Position numbers and translations under genes: made by a program. The notes beneath the pieces were generated by a model, which did no database searches, was not told the DNA's origin, and saw only the letters and a list, made by a program, of their open reading frames with translations. 64,000 nucleotides of DNA from Panopea generosa (Eukaryota; Mollusca; Bivalvia; Adapedonta; Hiatellidae). Below, piece after piece: positions 62,201 to 64,000 of this stretch. The stretch is taken from the NCBI GenBank assembly GCA_029582155.1, contig CM055895.1, positions 10,454,544 to 10,518,543 on the forward strand, read 5' to 3'. The first letter of the stretch is position 1; each line of letters opens with the position of its first letter.

Positions 62201-62640
62201 CCTTCGTTACAAATAGTGACGAGGGTCTATTTAGAGCTTAGCCCGGCAACAAAGAGGAAAGGCTAGACCATCTCAAGTCGTCTATTAAATCAGACTCAAA
62301 TTTCATCTTAAAAACTTATCAAATTACTCTCTGATATGGTAATAAAAACGTTAACTCATGAACATTTTATAAATATTAATAGATAATAGTTATAATTATA
62401 GATAAGAATATATAATTTTACATTTCATCCCGTTGTATATAATATAAATAATATATTATATACAATATATTAATATTTACGATGTAATAACATGTAGGTA
62501 AATCCATATATTGCCCGTTAACATTTACCTGGCATTCATGAATATTCCATGCATACGAGGGGTAATCATTATGTGTTGTCCTTTGGGGTACAATATTGAA
62601 ACAAAACAAAGAAATCAATTCATCTTATTAAATTCGATCA
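62200..62640. other. No gene recognised
   Basis: AT-rich, with TATATAATATAAATAATATA-type sequence near 62435-62475. Confidence 0.5.
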
Positions 62641-62644
62641 AATT

Positions 62645-62760
62645 ACTCTCAATGGACCGAACCCGATTATCTCTATTACGCGTCTGACTATAAATCCAGG
62701 GGTCGTTAGTTCGAATCCTCGCCCGGCGTTACCGCTCCGCTGTCGATGTTTGAACTCCCT
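62645..62760 (+). mobile_element. tRNA-derived SINE head
   Basis: ATTACGCGTCTGACTATAAATCC precedes GGGGTCGTTAGTTCGAATCC (box B type) and CTCGCCCGGCG, as in a tRNA T-arm and acceptor end. It resembles the head at 53355-53445. Confidence 0.6.
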
Positions 62761-63190
62761 TTTATCAAATTTCGAATAGATTTTTTTTTTTTTTGCTATC
62801 TTGCAGAACACTTTTTAAGATCAAGCTTGAATTTCAAAAGGAGCTGAACTTTTCCGAATGAGGCACCGATGATCCTAGTTAAGTCACTAATGTAATACAT
62901 AGAGTCCGTTGTTAGCAGTTCCTTTATTTTTAGCAGTGCAAGTTTGGTACTATTGCTCACTAGTCAACCCGATTAAGGGTCATTTTCAACAGACACCAGA
63001 CCTTCCACAAACACCGAGCAAACCTGCAAACTGTCCTGCACAATATCTAAGTATCCCCATAACCGTCCACTATTTCACTAAAAATAGTTTAGAGCGAACT
63101 TTTATATACCCCCTAATTTCAGCAGATAATTCATAGTGTTTACCAACCGTAATTTAATACAATGGTCTATAACTGACCACTTTCAAACTG
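62760..63190. other. No gene recognised
   Basis: Unique-looking sequence. An open frame at 62909-63136 has no known domain. Confidence 0.45.
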
Positions 63191-63194
63191 ATTT

Positions 63195-64000
63195 TTAGCT
63201 CAACTATTCGAAGAATAAAGAGAGCTATTTTACTCACCCAGGCGTCGGCGTCGGCGTCAAACCTTGGTAAAAGTTTTGCATACAAGTCCCTATCTCAGTT
63301 ACCATTGCATGTATTGCCTTAAAACTTTACAAAAGCCTTCCTAGTCATCAACCCTACTTCAATAACTAAGTTAGATAACTCTTGCATGAATATAATACAA
63401 ATTGTTGCCCTTGTTTGACTTAGAAATTCTAATTTAATTTTTTTCATGCAAGTCCCTTTCTCAGTTACAATTGCATGTATTGCCTTGAAACTTTACACAG
63501 CCCTTTATAGTCATCAACCCTACTACAATAACTAAGTTAGATAACTCTTGCATGAATATAATACAAACTGTTGCCCTTGTTTGACTAAGAAATTCTAGTT
63601 AAAGTTTTGCATGTACGTCCCTATCTCAGTAACCATTGCATGTTTTGCCTTGAATCTTTACACAAGCCTTCCTAGTCATCAACTCTAGTACAATAACTAA
63701 GTTAGATAACTCTTGGATGAATATAATACAAATTATTGCTCTTGTTTGACTTCGAAATTCTGGTTAATGTTTTGCATGCAAGTCCCTGTCTCAGTAACCA
63801 TTGCATGTTTTGCCTTGAAACTTTACACAAGCCTTCCTAGTCATCAACCCTATCACAATAACTAAGTTAGATAGCTCTTGCATGCATATAATACAAATTA
63901 TTGCTCGTGTTTGACTTAGTAAATCTGTTTAAAGTTTTGCGTGCAAGTACCATCAAGTCCATATCTCAGTAACCATTGCATGTATTGACTTGAAACTTTA
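63195..64000 (-). mobile_element. Helitron-like terminus with ~165-bp repeats running off the window
   Basis: TTAG at 63195-63198 (CTAA on the minus strand), 6 nt, then stem TATTC/GAATA with a GAA loop (63205-63217), AAGAGAGCTATTTTACTCACC, a GGCGTC triplicate (63241-63258) and at least four repeats with CATGCAAGTCCCTATCTCAG, CCTTCCTAGTCATCAACCC and AACTAAGTTAGATAACTCTT. The terminal layout equals that of the element ending at 15584, but the repeats are unrelated in sequence. The element continues beyond the window. Confidence 0.7.

Overview
This is a eukaryotic, AT-rich, repeat-dense genomic window. The introns, the tRNA-derived SINE heads, the CR1/jockey-type LINE debris, the Polinton-type polymerase remnant and the many ~150-190 bp tandem arrays joined to short hairpin termini suggest a lophotrochozoan, most likely a bivalve mollusc. 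That placement is inference from repeat and gene style; no species-diagnostic gene is present.

Only one complete protein-coding gene is supported: an eight-exon, 510-codon SLC22-type (organic cation/anion transporter) MFS gene on the minus strand (7164-14244). All its splice junctions are canonical GT-AG and all phases match. Its introns hold a 65-bp minisatellite, a SINE, a 38-bp minisatellite, an (AT)n tract, a compound tetranucleotide and a cluster of CRE-like sites. A second, much weaker candidate is a signal-anchor-like first coding exon at 61327-61561 (+).

The rest is mobile and repetitive DNA. From left to right: an LTR-like direct repeat with a minisatellite (1-1.3 kb); a ~196-bp satellite (1.6-3.3 kb); a LINE RT fragment (4.2-4.8 kb, minus); minisatellite and diverged repeats (4.7-6.1 kb); the SLC22 gene; a Helitron-like element with ~165-bp repeats (14.5-15.6 kb); a decayed LINE (17.3-19.8 kb, minus); a second Helitron-like end (20.25 kb); a LINE ORF1 relic (21.1-21.6 kb, plus); hairpin-bearing dispersed repeats (23.9-24.9 kb); a decayed LINE (25.6-28.6 kb, plus); a ~58-bp satellite (28.9-30.4 kb); a TatD-nuclease module with one nonsense codon, flanked on both sides by same-orientation copies of a 20-mer (32.0-34.2 kb); a ~165-bp satellite carrying nuclear-receptor-like AGGTCAAGGTCA sites (37.9-40.6 kb); a Polinton/Maverick-type family-B DNA polymerase remnant with an intron, a 45-bp four-copy internal expansion and a MITE inserted in it (41.7-43.8 kb, minus); a ~92-bp array repeated in inverted orientation (45.3-47.3 and 49.0-49.5 kb) between two inverted copies of a short shared motif (44.5 and 49.65 kb); a ~144-bp satellite with higher-order structure (50.7-52.8 kb); inverted SINEs; a 2.7-kb triplet-repeat tract (55.5-58.1 kb); a TATA/AATAAA-bearing direct repeat (59.4 and 60.8 kb); a four-part tetranucleotide tract (61.1-61.3 kb); more SINEs; and a third Helitron-like terminus whose repeats run off the window end.

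The observations I rate highest are the three element ends that keep one geometry (CTAA, 6 nt, stem, GAA/TTC loop) while two of the stems differ completely in sequence yet stay paired; the polymerase remnant with its nested MITE; the TatD module with its 20-mer repeats; and the possible ~5-kb foldback structure at 44.5-49.7 kb.
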